In this document: one piece after another, positions 34,795 through 43,168 of the stretch | Layout: every line of letters starts with the position of its first letter | Numbering within the stretch: the first letter of the stretch is position 1 | Assembly (NCBI RefSeq): GCF_014332515.1 | Contig: NZ_VFSD01000001.1 | Location: 434,001 to 498,000 of the forward strand | Reading direction: 5' to 3' | Length of the DNA stretch: 64,000 nt | Source: Pontibacter beigongshangensis | GTDB lineage: Bacteria; Bacteroidota; Bacteroidia; Cytophagales; Hymenobacteraceae | The notes under the pieces: model-generated | Database searches by the model: none | Seen by the model: only the letters and a program-made list of their open reading frames with translations | Told to the model about the DNA's origin: nothing | Program-made: the position numbers and the translations under genes

Positions 34795-35084
34795 AATTAA
34801 AGGTAATTGGTTGCTTCCTTTATTTATTTGGGCTAAATATAGAAATAATTTTGCGGTCTGTTTGTTTTTCAGGAAGCCTGATTTCTGATTAAACGATTCA
34901 TTTTCAAGGCTTAACCAAATGACGCCAGGATCTGTGCCGGCGGCTGCCCGAAAAACCGGAGATTCTGGCTCCCACTGCTGTTGTCCTAACATGCCACAGG
35001 ATCGTAAAAGAAGACGAATGAAGATCTCAGAAACTGCAAATCCTACTTAACAAGTAAACGGTTCCACCCTTAGTGTAATTATGT

Positions 35085-36515
35085 ATGCCAAAAAACACCA
35101 AAGCCCCAGTCGCACCTCCGGCAGCCGAAGCAACCACTGTAAAAGCCGGGAAAAAGGCCAGCGCGAAAAAGCAATCAACTGCCACAGCTGCTAACATTAA
35201 ATCGAAGAAGGTTTTTGTGCTGGATACTTCCGTTATCCTCTACGACCACAGCGCCATCCAGAACTTTAAGGAGCACGATGTGGCCATCCCGATCACCGTG
35301 CTCGAGGAGCTCGACAATTTCAAGAAGGGCAACGATATCAAGAATTTCGAGGCAAGAGAGTTTATCCGTTTTATAGACAAGCTTTCTGCCGAGCACATGC
35401 TGCAGGACTGGTTACCGCTGAACGGCAAGAACAAAGGCAAGTTTAAGGTGCTCATGAACAATGCCTCCACCCAGGACGCCACCACTATTTTCGGCGACAA
35501 AAACGATCATCACATTCTCAACTCGGCCTTGCAGCTGCAGGCAGACGAGCCGCAGCATAAGGTAGTGCTGGTAACCAAAGACATCAACCTGCGCCTGAAG
35601 GCACGCGCCCTGAACCTGACCTCAGAAGACTATGAAACGGGCAAGATCCGCGATGTAAATGAGCTCTACACCGGCAACGACATACTGGAGGATGTGCCGG
35701 CCGTTATTATAAATGAGCTCTACGAGAAAGGCTCCTGCGCCATAGACAAAGTGCTGCCAACGCCTCCCACAGACAACCATTATTTTGTGCTCAAGAGTTT
35801 TAAGAACTCGGTGCTCGCCTATTACAACCAGGCAGAGAAGCAGCTGGAGCGCGTAGATAAGCAGCTGGCCTATGGCGTGAAGCCCCGAAACGCAGAACAG
35901 ACCTTTGCCCTGCATGCCATCCTGGACCCCCGCATAAAGCTGATCAGTATTCAGGGCGTGGCCGGCACAGGCAAGACCCTGCTGGCGCTGGCCGGCGCGC
36001 TGGAGCAGCGCCGCGAGTACAAACAGATTTACCTGGCGCGCCCCGTGGTGCCGCTCAGCAACAAAGACATTGGCTATCTGCCTGGCGATATCAAATCCAA
36101 GCTCAACCCTTACATGGAGCCGCTTTGGGATAACCTGAAATATATTCAAAACCAGTTCAGTGAGACCAGCAAGGAGTTTCAGAAGCTGCGCGACATGATT
36201 GAGCTTGAGAAACTAATGATCACCCCGCTGGCCTATATCCGGGGCCGCAGTTTGTCTAACATTATCTTTATTGTAGATGAGGCCCAGAACCTGACCCCGC
36301 ACGAGGTGAAAACCATTATTTCAAGGGCAGGCGAAAACACCAAGATCATCTTTACAGGAGATATTTACCAGATCGACACGCCGTACCTCGACTCCCAGAG
36401 CAACGGCCTCTCCTACCTGATCGACCGGGCCAAAGATCACCCGCTCTACGCCCACATCACGCTGCTGAAAGGCGAACGGTCGGAGCTGGCCAACCTGGCT
36501 AACGAGTTACTTTAA
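35085..36515 (+). CDS. PIN-domain PhoH-family ATPase (PhoH2 type)
   Basis: This 476-aa protein has a Lys/Ala-rich N-terminus (1-42), a PIN nuclease domain (about 43-190) with [16 protein letters not shown] and [10 protein letters not shown] acidic residues, and a PhoH ATPase domain (about 265-476) with Walker A GVAGTGKT and Walker B FIVDEAQN. PhoH2 proteins are sequence-specific RNA helicase-ribonucleases. Actinobacterial forms are linked to PhoAT antitoxins, but no such small gene is upstream here. It is monocistronic. Confidence 0.93.
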   Translation: MPKNTKAPVAPPAAEATTVKAGKKASAKKQSTATAANIKSKKVFVLDTSVILYDHSAIQNFKEHDVAIPITVLEELDNFKKGNDIKNFEAREFIRFIDKLSAEHMLQDWLPLNGKNKGKFKVLMNNASTQDATTIFGDKNDHHILNSALQLQADEPQHKVVLVTKDINLRLKARALNLTSEDYETGKIRDVNELYTGNDILEDVPAVIINELYEKGSCAIDKVLPTPPTDNHYFVLKSFKNSVLAYYNQAEKQLERVDKQLAYGVKPRNAEQTFALHAILDPRIKLISIQGVAGTGKTLLALAGALEQRREYKQIYLARPVVPLSNKDIGYLPGDIKSKLNPYMEPLWDNLKYIQNQFSETSKEFQKLRDMIELEKLMITPLAYIRGRSLSNIIFIVDEAQNLTPHEVKTIISRAGENTKIIFTGDIYQIDTPYLDSQSNGLSYLIDRAKDHPLYAHITLLKGERSELANLANELL

Positions 36516-36560
36516 TTTTGAATGAGTGAATGGATGAGAGAGTTTTGAATGAATGAGTAT
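36516..36560. repeat. Left 'word' repeat TGAATGAGTGAATGGATGAG
   Basis: Degenerate 4-bp-phased words (GAATGAGTGAATGGATGAGAG...GAATGAATGAG) occur immediately after the PhoH stop. Their reverse complement recurs at 36664-36720, so the two arrays face each other around repeat copy 13. Confidence 0.7.
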
Positions 36561-36594
36561 GAAAGCAAATGTTCTTTTAATTGGGAATAGCTAA

Positions 36595-36653
36595 GCAGAA
36601 GCTGCAGCAGCAGAGCTGATTGCCTCCGGAAGGGCTGTTTGATTTGAATAATC
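36595..36653 (-). repeat. Intergenic CCTCCGGAGG-family repeat, copy 13
   Basis: In the reverse sense it reads GATTATTCAAATCAAACAGCCCTTCCGGAGGC, then CAATCAGCTCTGCTGCTGCAGC. It lies between the convergent PhoH and SRPBCC genes, flanked on both sides by mirrored word repeats. Confidence 0.85.
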
Positions 36654-36663
36654 GGATCTTTTC

Positions 36664-36722
36664 TCCATTCAAAATTCACTCATCCATGCACTCACTCATT
36701 CATCCATTCACTCATTCAGAAT
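36664..36722. repeat. Right 'word' repeat (reverse complement of the left array)
   Basis: CACTCATCCATGCACTCACT and similar words run up to the stop of the SRPBCC gene. Confidence 0.7.
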
Positions 36723-36724
36723 TC

Positions 36725-37279
36725 CTAAGCTGCCTTTGTTTTTTTTGGATTTCCTTCCAGCAGACTTTTTAATCCTGCAAGGCCTTTTTTAATTTCTTCT
36801 TCAGATCTGTATTTCTTCCAGGCGCCTTTGCAGCGGGCGATGGGGTTATCGGCCAGGGGCGTTGTTTCCTGCCAGGTAACGCGCGTACTGTCTTCCAGCT
36901 TCTCCAGCCTGAAATAACCAATGGTGGTGTCGGTCTCTCCTGCCATAATTTGCTCGTACTGCAAGAGCAGCGGCGCTTCCGCCATTTTGAAAATACGCTG
37001 GCCCCTGCCAATTTTCTCACCATTCCAGCTGTGCCTGGCTCCGGGGCCTGCCCAGGCACCGCCATACATATGGAATAAGGTCGGATCGGAGTCTTTGCTC
37101 CAGGCACTCCAGTTTTCCCATTGCGAAGGGTTATTCAGGTACGGAAAAATGCGCTCAGGTGGAGTAGCCAGCACAATACTATGCTCTGCCACACAGGTGG
37201 CGGGCAACAGATAAGACATGGCGCATAGGCTAGCAGCCACCACCAGAAGCGAGATGAGCAATTTTATCGTTAACTTCAC
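36725..37279 (-). CDS. SRPBCC family protein
   Basis: This 184-aa protein has an N-terminal hydrophobic anchor or signal (KLLISLLVVAASLCAMSYLL), then a START/Bet v1-like domain (AEHSIVLATPPERIFPYLNNPSQWENWSAW... GRGQRIFKMAE... TRVTWQETTPL). SRPBCC domains bind hydrophobic ligands, and the specific ligand is unknown. The start codon appears to be GTG (37279). No ATG gives a complete anchor. The C-terminal tail is lysine-rich. Confidence 0.82.
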   Translation of the reverse strand: MKLTIKLLISLLVVAASLCAMSYLLPATCVAEHSIVLATPPERIFPYLNNPSQWENWSAWSKDSDPTLFHMYGGAWAGPGARHSWNGEKIGRGQRIFKMAEAPLLLQYEQIMAGETDTTIGYFRLEKLEDSTRVTWQETTPLADNPIARCKGAWKKYRSEEEIKKGLAGLKSLLEGNPKKTKAA

Positions 37280-37651
37280 AACGTATCTAAAATGCAGGAA
37301 ACATACCCAGGAGTTGAGGGAACAAGTTCAGCAATTTTAAGGAGCTTTCCGTAAACAGCCAATTGTTCCGGCCAATTTATTTTTGAATGCCTTCCTGTAA
37401 TTTTTCCCCTTAACTGTAAACCTGGAAAGTGCCTCTGAATTTTTATTATGCTGACTGTGTATGAAGCAGTTGGAAGGCTGAAAGCGGGGCCAGGCATCAG
37501 GCCCTGCCCCTGCTGCTAAAACGATGGCGGCAGAACGAACACCTTCTGTTAAGCTTGGGAGGCACTTTTTGTCATTTTTGAACTATATTGGGGCACCTAT
37601 TGATTTACAATACCGTACACGCATGTAATTTAAACTAAAACTTCAGACAGC
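37280..37651. other. Gene-free divergent stretch
   Basis: This is the shared upstream region of the SRPBCC and YkvA-like genes. No repeat copy or clear promoter box was seen. Confidence 0.5.
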
Positions 37652-38104
37652 ATGAACATAAATGATCTTGTAAACCAGGGCCTGAAACTGACTTCGCATC
37701 CGATGTTCCAAACTTTTCTGGGAAAAGCAGGCAGACTGGCCTCTAAACCTGCCAAGCTGGCGATGCTCCTTGCGGCGGCCTATGCCAAACTGGTAGACAC
37801 CGATAGCCCTAAGAATGGATTTGAACAGATAAAAGAGGTAATGCTCACCTTTATCCGGATGGCCCGGTTTTATATAAACGGAACTTACCGGAATATATCC
37901 TCAAAATCGTTGCTGATTGGCGTGGCCGTACTTTTATACTGGGTTACACCTCTCGATATCATCCCTGACTTTATCCCTGTTATAGGACTTCTGGATGATA
38001 TCAGCCTAATGGCCTGGTTTATAGATGCCTTTCAGACAGAAATAAGCAAGTTCAGAGACTGGGAAGCCGGCACTGCCTTTGAGCCAACAATTGGCACACT
38101 TTAA
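37652..38104 (+). CDS. YkvA family protein (DUF1232)
   Basis: This 150-aa small membrane protein carries the DUF1232 core LLYWVTPLDIIPDFIPVIGLLDDI (about 89-112) with its typical P-x-D-x-x-P-D pattern. Helical segments lie on both sides. The function of the family is unknown. It is monocistronic with a terminator directly after the stop. Confidence 0.88.
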   Translation: MNINDLVNQGLKLTSHPMFQTFLGKAGRLASKPAKLAMLLAAAYAKLVDTDSPKNGFEQIKEVMLTFIRMARFYINGTYRNISSKSLLIGVAVLLYWVTPLDIIPDFIPVIGLLDDISLMAWFIDAFQTEISKFRDWEAGTAFEPTIGTL

Positions 38105-38123
38105 CCAGCACCCATAGCATGGT

Positions 38124-38156
38124 AAATGGCTGCTCCCGCCGGGGCAGCCATTTTTT
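38124..38156 (+). terminator. Terminator of the YkvA-like gene
   Basis: AAATGGCTGCTCCC pairs with GGGGCAGCCATTT (one T-G pair) around a 3-4 nt loop, followed by TTTTTT. Confidence 0.9.
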
Positions 38157-38264
38157 GTTTCCTGTCAATTTACTTCCTGTCATTACCCATTTGCAGCACC
38201 AGTTGCCGCACCTTTATACGGTGCCGGCAGGCGGCTTAATTTTCGGTTTTACCATGTTATTAAG

Positions 38265-38272
38265 TACCTTTG
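38265..38272 (+). promoter_or_regulatory. -7 box of the S46 peptidase gene
   Basis: TACCTTTG fits TAnnTTTG and lies 24 bases upstream of the ATG at 38297. This argues against any start upstream of it. Confidence 0.55.
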
Positions 38273-38296
38273 GGCCATATTCTTCAATTTAATTTT

Positions 38297-40570
38297 ATGA
38301 TGGTTAATAAAAGAATCTTCCTTCTTGTGGCAGCTATCTGCCTGAGTATAGGGTGGAGCGCTGCCCGCCCGCCAGCAGAAGGCATGTGGCTGCCCCTGCT
38401 CCTGAAACAGCTCAATGAGGCAGAAATGCAGCAGCAGGGCTTTAAACTGACGGCCGAAGACATTTACAGCATCAACCGCTCCAGCCTGAAAGATGCTGTC
38501 GTCTCTTTTGGGGGTTTCTGCACTGGCGAGATCGTGTCGGCCGAAGGGCTGCTGCTCACCAACCACCATTGTGGCTACGGGCAGGTGCAGTCGCACAGCT
38601 CCGTCGAGAACGACTACCTGACTGACGGGTTCTGGGCCATGAACCGGCAGCAGGAGCTGCCAAACCCCGGCCTGACCGCCACTTTTATTGTGCGCATGGA
38701 AGACGTGACCTCACAGATTCTCACGGGTATTCCGGCTGCGGCTACAGAGGCTGTACGGGAAGCAACCATCCTGGGCAACATGGCCCGCGTACGCCAGGAA
38801 GCAACAGCCGGCACGCATTATGATGCAGTCATCAAGCCATTCTTTTATGGCAATGAATTCTATATGTATATAACCGAGACGTTTCGGGATGTGCGCCTGG
38901 TAGGAGCCCCGCCTTCTGCCATCGGCAAGTTTGGCGGCGATACCGATAACTGGATGTGGCCACGCCACACCGGCGACTTTGCCCTCTTCAGGGTATATGC
39001 CGGTGCCGACAACAAACCAGCCGATTATTCGCCCGACAACAAGCCTTACCAGCCAAAACACCACCTGCCCATTTCCCTGAAAGGTGTGCAGCAAGGCGAC
39101 TTTACGCTGGTCTTCGGGTTTCCGGGCCGTACCAACGAGTACCTCACCTCACATGCCATTCAGGAAATCTACGAAGTGTCGAACCCGGCAAAGATCAGCA
39201 TCCGCGAAACAAAGCTGCGCCTGCTCGATGAAGACATGAAAGCCTCAGATGCTGTCCGCATCCAATACGCTGCCAAATACGCCAGCATCGCCAACGCCTG
39301 GAAAAAGTGGATCGGCGAGAACCGTGGCCTACACAAAGCCAACACCATCGAGAAGAAAAAAGAGCTGGAACGGGAGTTTGCACAATGGGTGAATGCAGAT
39401 GCCAGCCGCAAGCAGCAGTACGGCAACCTGCTGGCTGAGTTCGGGCAGAATTACCAACAGCTCGATGGCATTACCATTGCCCGTGATTATGTGAACGAGG
39501 CAGCCATGGGGGTGGAACTGATCCGGCATGCTGTCGATTACATTCGGCTGGTGGAGCTGGTAGAAACCAAAGGAGCCGCATCAGAAATAAATACGTTGGC
39601 AGACCGGCTGGAGAAATCGGCCCCGGGCTTTTATAAAAATTATAATGCTCCCACCGATAAGAAAGTGTTTGCCGCGCTGCTGGACCAGTATTACCAGAAC
39701 ATCGACCCGAAATTCCATCCGGAAGCCTTCTCCTCCACGGCCAGGCAAAAATACCAGGGCAACTTCAGCAAATATGCCGACGATGTGTACAGCAAATCGG
39801 TTTTTGTGTCGGAAGATCGCCTGAAGGCGGCCATGGCAGATTTACGTGCCGGAAAAACGCAGGCATTTAAAAGCGACCCTGGCTTCCTGCTGGCCAGCAG
39901 CATTCTCTCTCATTACCGCTCGGAGATCCTGCCGGTGTACAACCAGGTAAACGACAACCTCAACCTCCTGTACCGCACTTACATGACTGCTCTGCGCGAG
40001 ATGCAGCAGGACCGCAAGTTCTACCCCGACGCCAACTCTACCCTGCGCGTGGCCTATGGCAAGGTAGCAGATTACGAGCCCATGGATGGAGTGAAGTACA
40101 AGCACTATACCACGCTGGAAGGAGTGATGGAAAAGGCCGCCATGGGCGGTGTGGAAGACTATGTGATTCCGGCCCGCCTGCGTGAGCTGTATGAGCAAAA
40201 AGATTTCGGTCCCTATGGTGTGGACGGTCAGATGCCGGTGTGCTTTATCGCCTCCAATCACACCACAGGCGGCAACTCAGGCAGCCCGGTCATAAACGGC
40301 AATGGCCAACTTATCGGCATCAACTTCGACCGCAACTGGGAAGGCACCATGAGCGACATTGCCTATAACCCGGATCAGGTGCGCAATATTTCTGTAGATG
40401 TACGCTACCTGCTTTTTATAATTGATAAATTTGCCGGAGCAGGCCACCTGGTGCAGGAAATGACACTGGTAACAGACGATACCTCTGGCTTACCGCATGC
40501 CGATAACCGCAAGGAAGCGCCTAAGAAGAAAACCAGAAAGCAAAAGAAGAAAGAAGCCGCAGTTAAGTAA
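38297..40570 (+). CDS. S46 dipeptidyl-peptidase, DPP11-like (Asp/Glu-specific)
   Basis: This 757-aa periplasmic exopeptidase has a signal peptide (VNKRIFLLVAAICLSIGWSAA) and releases dipeptides from peptide N-termini. The catalytic His lies in TNHHCGYG (about residue 91) and the nucleophile is Ser661 in GGNSGSPV. Eighteen residues after this Ser is Arg679 (FDRNWEG), matching the Arg that sets the acidic P1 preference of Porphyromonas DPP11 (Gly in DPP7). The C-terminus has a Lys-rich tail (KKKTRKQKKK). Members feed peptide-fermenting or peptide-using Bacteroidota. It is monocistronic with a strong terminator. Confidence 0.94.
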   Translation: MMVNKRIFLLVAAICLSIGWSAARPPAEGMWLPLLLKQLNEAEMQQQGFKLTAEDIYSINRSSLKDAVVSFGGFCTGEIVSAEGLLLTNHHCGYGQVQSHSSVENDYLTDGFWAMNRQQELPNPGLTATFIVRMEDVTSQILTGIPAAATEAVREATILGNMARVRQEATAGTHYDAVIKPFFYGNEFYMYITETFRDVRLVGAPPSAIGKFGGDTDNWMWPRHTGDFALFRVYAGADNKPADYSPDNKPYQPKHHLPISLKGVQQGDFTLVFGFPGRTNEYLTSHAIQEIYEVSNPAKISIRETKLRLLDEDMKASDAVRIQYAAKYASIANAWKKWIGENRGLHKANTIEKKKELEREFAQWVNADASRKQQYGNLLAEFGQNYQQLDGITIARDYVNEAAMGVELIRHAVDYIRLVELVETKGAASEINTLADRLEKSAPGFYKNYNAPTDKKVFAALLDQYYQNIDPKFHPEAFSSTARQKYQGNFSKYADDVYSKSVFVSEDRLKAAMADLRAGKTQAFKSDPGFLLASSILSHYRSEILPVYNQVNDNLNLLYRTYMTALREMQQDRKFYPDANSTLRVAYGKVADYEPMDGVKYKHYTTLEGVMEKAAMGGVEDYVIPARLRELYEQKDFGPYGVDGQMPVCFIASNHTTGGNSGSPVINGNGQLIGINFDRNWEGTMSDIAYNPDQVRNISVDVRYLLFIIDKFAGAGHLVQEMTLVTDDTSGLPHADNRKEAPKKKTRKQKKKEAAVK

Positions 40571-40591
40571 AGCACGCCTTTGTTCATACAG

Positions 40592-40625
40592 AAAGCCCCG
40601 CTTATTATCAAGCGGGGCTTTTTTT
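40592..40625. terminator. Bidirectional terminator between S46 peptidase and cupredoxin
   Basis: AAAGCCCCGCTT (40592-40603) pairs with AAGCGGGGCTTT (40610-40621) around a 6-nt loop. T-runs exist on both strands. Confidence 0.93.
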
Positions 40626-40642
40626 AATGGCTACTTTTGCTC

Positions 40643-41254
40643 TTATTGCCGCACCAGTTTGTGCGAGAAAGCATATTTACCTCCTACCCACACCCGTAGA
40701 ACATAAATACCTCGGGGCCAGCTCTTGACATCCAGGTTCAGGCTCTGACCGTCGGAACCTGCCGGTTCCAAGGTAAGCTCTTGTGTTACTTCCTTACCCG
40801 TAAAATCAAAGGCTTTAAAAGACACATTACCTGGTGCCTTCAGGTTGAGCGACAAACGGACCAGGTCAGTAACCGGGTTAGGATAGACAGAGAAGTCATT
40901 CTGATCCAGCTCTTTCACTGATGTGGCGGCCTGCACGGTGACAGTGCCTGTCATCTCTCCGCAATGCGGAATACAAAAATAGCTTAAGGCTCCTGCAGAA
41001 GTGAACGTAAAAGAATAAGTGGCGCCCGGGTTCAGATTCCCTGAGTTGAAGGCCCCGCTTGGCTGGCAGTTGCTGCCGCTGGTAGCCGTATGGATCATAG
41101 AGCCGGAGTTTACCCATTCCACCATGTCTCCTACATTCACCGTGATCGTAGCCGGATCAAATCTATTATCCCTGATTTGTACGGTATGCTTGGTCTGGCC
41201 ATGCGCTCCGAATCCTGCTACCAGCAAAAACGAGAGTAAACATAACATTTTCAT
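40643..41254 (-). CDS. Secreted cupredoxin (plastocyanin-like) with T9SS tail
   Basis: This 203-aa protein has a signal peptide (MKMLCLLSFLLVAGFGAHGQ), a type-1 copper domain (about 22-118) and a T9SS type A tail (about 130-203; VYPNPVTDLVRL, FDFTGKEVT, GIYVLRVWVGGKYAFSHKLV). The copper ligands are visible: His in GSMIHTA and Cys, His and Met in YFCIPHCGEM. It should be a surface or secreted electron carrier. No partner oxidase is adjacent. The start is the ATG at 41254. The open frame further upstream is not supported. Confidence 0.9.
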   Translation of the reverse strand: MKMLCLLSFLLVAGFGAHGQTKHTVQIRDNRFDPATITVNVGDMVEWVNSGSMIHTATSGSNCQPSGAFNSGNLNPGATYSFTFTSAGALSYFCIPHCGEMTGTVTVQAATSVKELDQNDFSVYPNPVTDLVRLSLNLKAPGNVSFKAFDFTGKEVTQELTLEPAGSDGQSLNLDVKSWPRGIYVLRVWVGGKYAFSHKLVRQ

Positions 41255-41517
41255 GTAAAGATGGTTTAGTGTTGAGCAAAGAGGTTGTAACAGACAAAAG
41301 GTCATCACAGAAAGTGTCTATTCTGCCACAGGAGGTGCTTCCCTGGGCAGATCAATAGCAGCAGCAAATCACTATGGCCTGGTGCCCTTTCCTGGAAGGC
41401 GAAAGACAGAGGCTTTCAGGGTGGTAGGTCATTCGATAGCTGCCACCATCACGCAAGCAAGCTAAAGTTGGTTGCCTTCTATTTATAAAATTGCCAAAGA
41501 AGTCTAAAGTTCAAGAG

Positions 41518-41571
41518 GCAGCGGCTGCAGGCAAAGACACTCCGGAGGGCCTTTTTCATTAGAATAATTGC
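41518..41571 (-). repeat. Intergenic CCTCCGGAGG-family repeat, copy 14
   Basis: In the reverse sense it reads CAATTATTCTAATGAAAAAGGCCCTCCGGAG, then TGTCTTTGCCTGCAGCCGCTGC. It lies between divergent genes. Confidence 0.92.
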
Positions 41572-41691
41572 TCAAAAACGAATACATGAGGATATGGAAA
41601 GATAAAAACCAGGGGTCTCACCAGAGCCAGCCGCATGCCTCCTAGCCTGAATCTTTGCAAAAAATTAATGAAGAAAAAGAAAAACATTACT

Positions 41692-41699
41692 TAACTTTG
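41692..41699 (+). promoter_or_regulatory. -7 box of the RND efflux operon
   Basis: TAACTTTG fits TAnnTTTG. The first dyad operator begins five bases downstream, over the expected transcript start. Confidence 0.6.
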
Positions 41700-41703
41700 A
41701 ACA

Positions 41704-41734
41704 ATGTTGTAACATGTAATTAATGTTATAACAT
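41704..41734 (+). promoter_or_regulatory. Twin dyad operator of the RND efflux operon
   Basis: ATGTTGTAACAT (41704-41715) and the perfect palindrome ATGTTATAACAT (41723-41734) lie in the same orientation, 19 bp centre to centre. Placed just after the -7 box, they are a good site for a TetR- or MarR-type repressor. No regulator gene is present in the window. Confidence 0.6.
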
Positions 41735-41816
41735 ACGGTTTGATCCCTCAAGCGCACACTTATCTTATTAAAATCCTGATTACCTGTTTTTTACAACAAC
41801 AACCTCAAGCTCTTCT

Positions 41817-43148
41817 ATGAAATTATATAAGTACATGATGCCGGCACTGTGGGGACTGCTGCTCTGCCCTACCCTCCTGTTGGCTCAACAAAACCGAGGC
41901 AACAGCCATCAGCCCCTCACCCTGGACCAGTGCATTGAATTTGCTTTAGCCCACCAGCCAAGCGTGAAACAGGCTGCCATTGATGAGGCGATTGGCGAAC
42001 GGGATATTGCGGCCAGTCTTTCGGGATGGATGCCCCAGATCTCGGCTCAGTTTGCGGCCACGCATAACTTAAAAAGAGCCGTTTTTGTGATCGACGACAA
42101 CGTGATCAGGACAGGCCAGAATTATACTTCCAATGTGTTGCTGCAGGCAAACCAGACCCTGTACAGCAACTCCCTGCTGCTTGCCTCCCGCGCGGCACGC
42201 TACACCAGGCTGCAGCTCGATCAGAATACAACAGACAACAAGATCAACACGGTGGTAGATGTGAGCAAGGCCTTCTACGACATACTGCTCACACAGGAGC
42301 AGCTCCGCATTCTGGACGAGAACATTTCGCGGCAGGAAAAGCAGTTTAACGATGCCCGAAGCCGCTACGAAGTGGGCCTGGTAGACAAAACCGACTACCA
42401 GCGCGCCAGTATCTCGCTCTCCAATTCCCGCAGCGACCGCAAGCGTTCGTCGGAGGCTATCAAGGCCAAAACGGCCTACCTGAAGCAACTCATGGGCTAC
42501 GACACGGAGGCGAGCCTGCAAATTGCATCGAACTACGAGCAAATGGAGCTCGAGGCGCTCCTGGACACAACGCAACAACTAAATGTAGCCCACCGGATTG
42601 AATTTCAGCAGCTCCAGACCCAGAAACAGTTCCTGAAACTGAATACCAGCTTTCACAGATGGAGCTTTATTCCCAACATTTCAGCCTTTATCAACTATAA
42701 CCCGCAGTTTTTCAGCGCCACGCTCGGAGACCTTTATAACCAGGCTTTCCCAACGTCGGCTGTCGGGCTGCAGGCTTCTATTCCCATATTTCAGGGCACG
42801 CAGCGGCTCCAGAACCTCAAAATAGCGCAGCTGCAGGAAGAACGCCTGGAAGTGGACGAGGAGAATGTGCGGAAAATCATCAACACCGAGTACCAGACGG
42901 CGCTGGCCAATTACAAGAGCGAGTATACCGACTGGCTTACCCTGCGCGAGAATGCCAGTGTCGCAGAGGAAGTCTACCATATTATTAAACTGCAGTACGA
43001 CGAAGGTGTGAAAGCATACGTGGACCTGGTAGTGGCAGAAACAGACCTGAAAGCTGCCCAGCTCAATTATTATAATGCGCTCTACAGGGTACTGGCCAGC
43101 AAGCTGGACTTCCAGAGAGCAATCGGAACTATTAACATCAACCAATAA
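41817..43148 (+). CDS. TolC-family outer-membrane efflux protein
   Basis: This 443-aa protein has a signal peptide (YMMPALWGLLLCPTLLLAQQ) and two outer-membrane efflux domains made of long helices and short strands (TLDQCIEFALAHQPSVKQAA at the start of the first, YNALYRVLASKLDFQRAIGT at the end of the second). It forms the outer channel of the tripartite pump. It is followed by the adaptor gene after 20 bp and the RND pump gene after another 26 bp, so the full pump is one operon. Confidence 0.95.
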   Translation: MKLYKYMMPALWGLLLCPTLLLAQQNRGNSHQPLTLDQCIEFALAHQPSVKQAAIDEAIGERDIAASLSGWMPQISAQFAATHNLKRAVFVIDDNVIRTGQNYTSNVLLQANQTLYSNSLLLASRAARYTRLQLDQNTTDNKINTVVDVSKAFYDILLTQEQLRILDENISRQEKQFNDARSRYEVGLVDKTDYQRASISLSNSRSDRKRSSEAIKAKTAYLKQLMGYDTEASLQIASNYEQMELEALLDTTQQLNVAHRIEFQQLQTQKQFLKLNTSFHRWSFIPNISAFINYNPQFFSATLGDLYNQAFPTSAVGLQASIPIFQGTQRLQNLKIAQLQEERLEVDEENVRKIINTEYQTALANYKSEYTDWLTLRENASVAEEVYHIIKLQYDEGVKAYVDLVVAETDLKAAQLNYYNALYRVLASKLDFQRAIGTININQ

Positions 43149-43168
43149 TCATCTCGCATAGCCTTAGC

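Larger units (their letters stand above)
41255..41816. other. Divergent gene-free stretch with efflux-operon control region
   Basis: It contains the cupredoxin upstream region, repeat copy 14, the -7 box TAACTTTG and two dyad operators of the efflux operon (41704-41734). No gene is present. Confidence 0.6.

Noticed and set aside
36516..36722. Word arrays considered as a CRISPR
   Set aside because: The units are 4-10 bp, degenerate and without constant-length spacers, and no cas genes are present.
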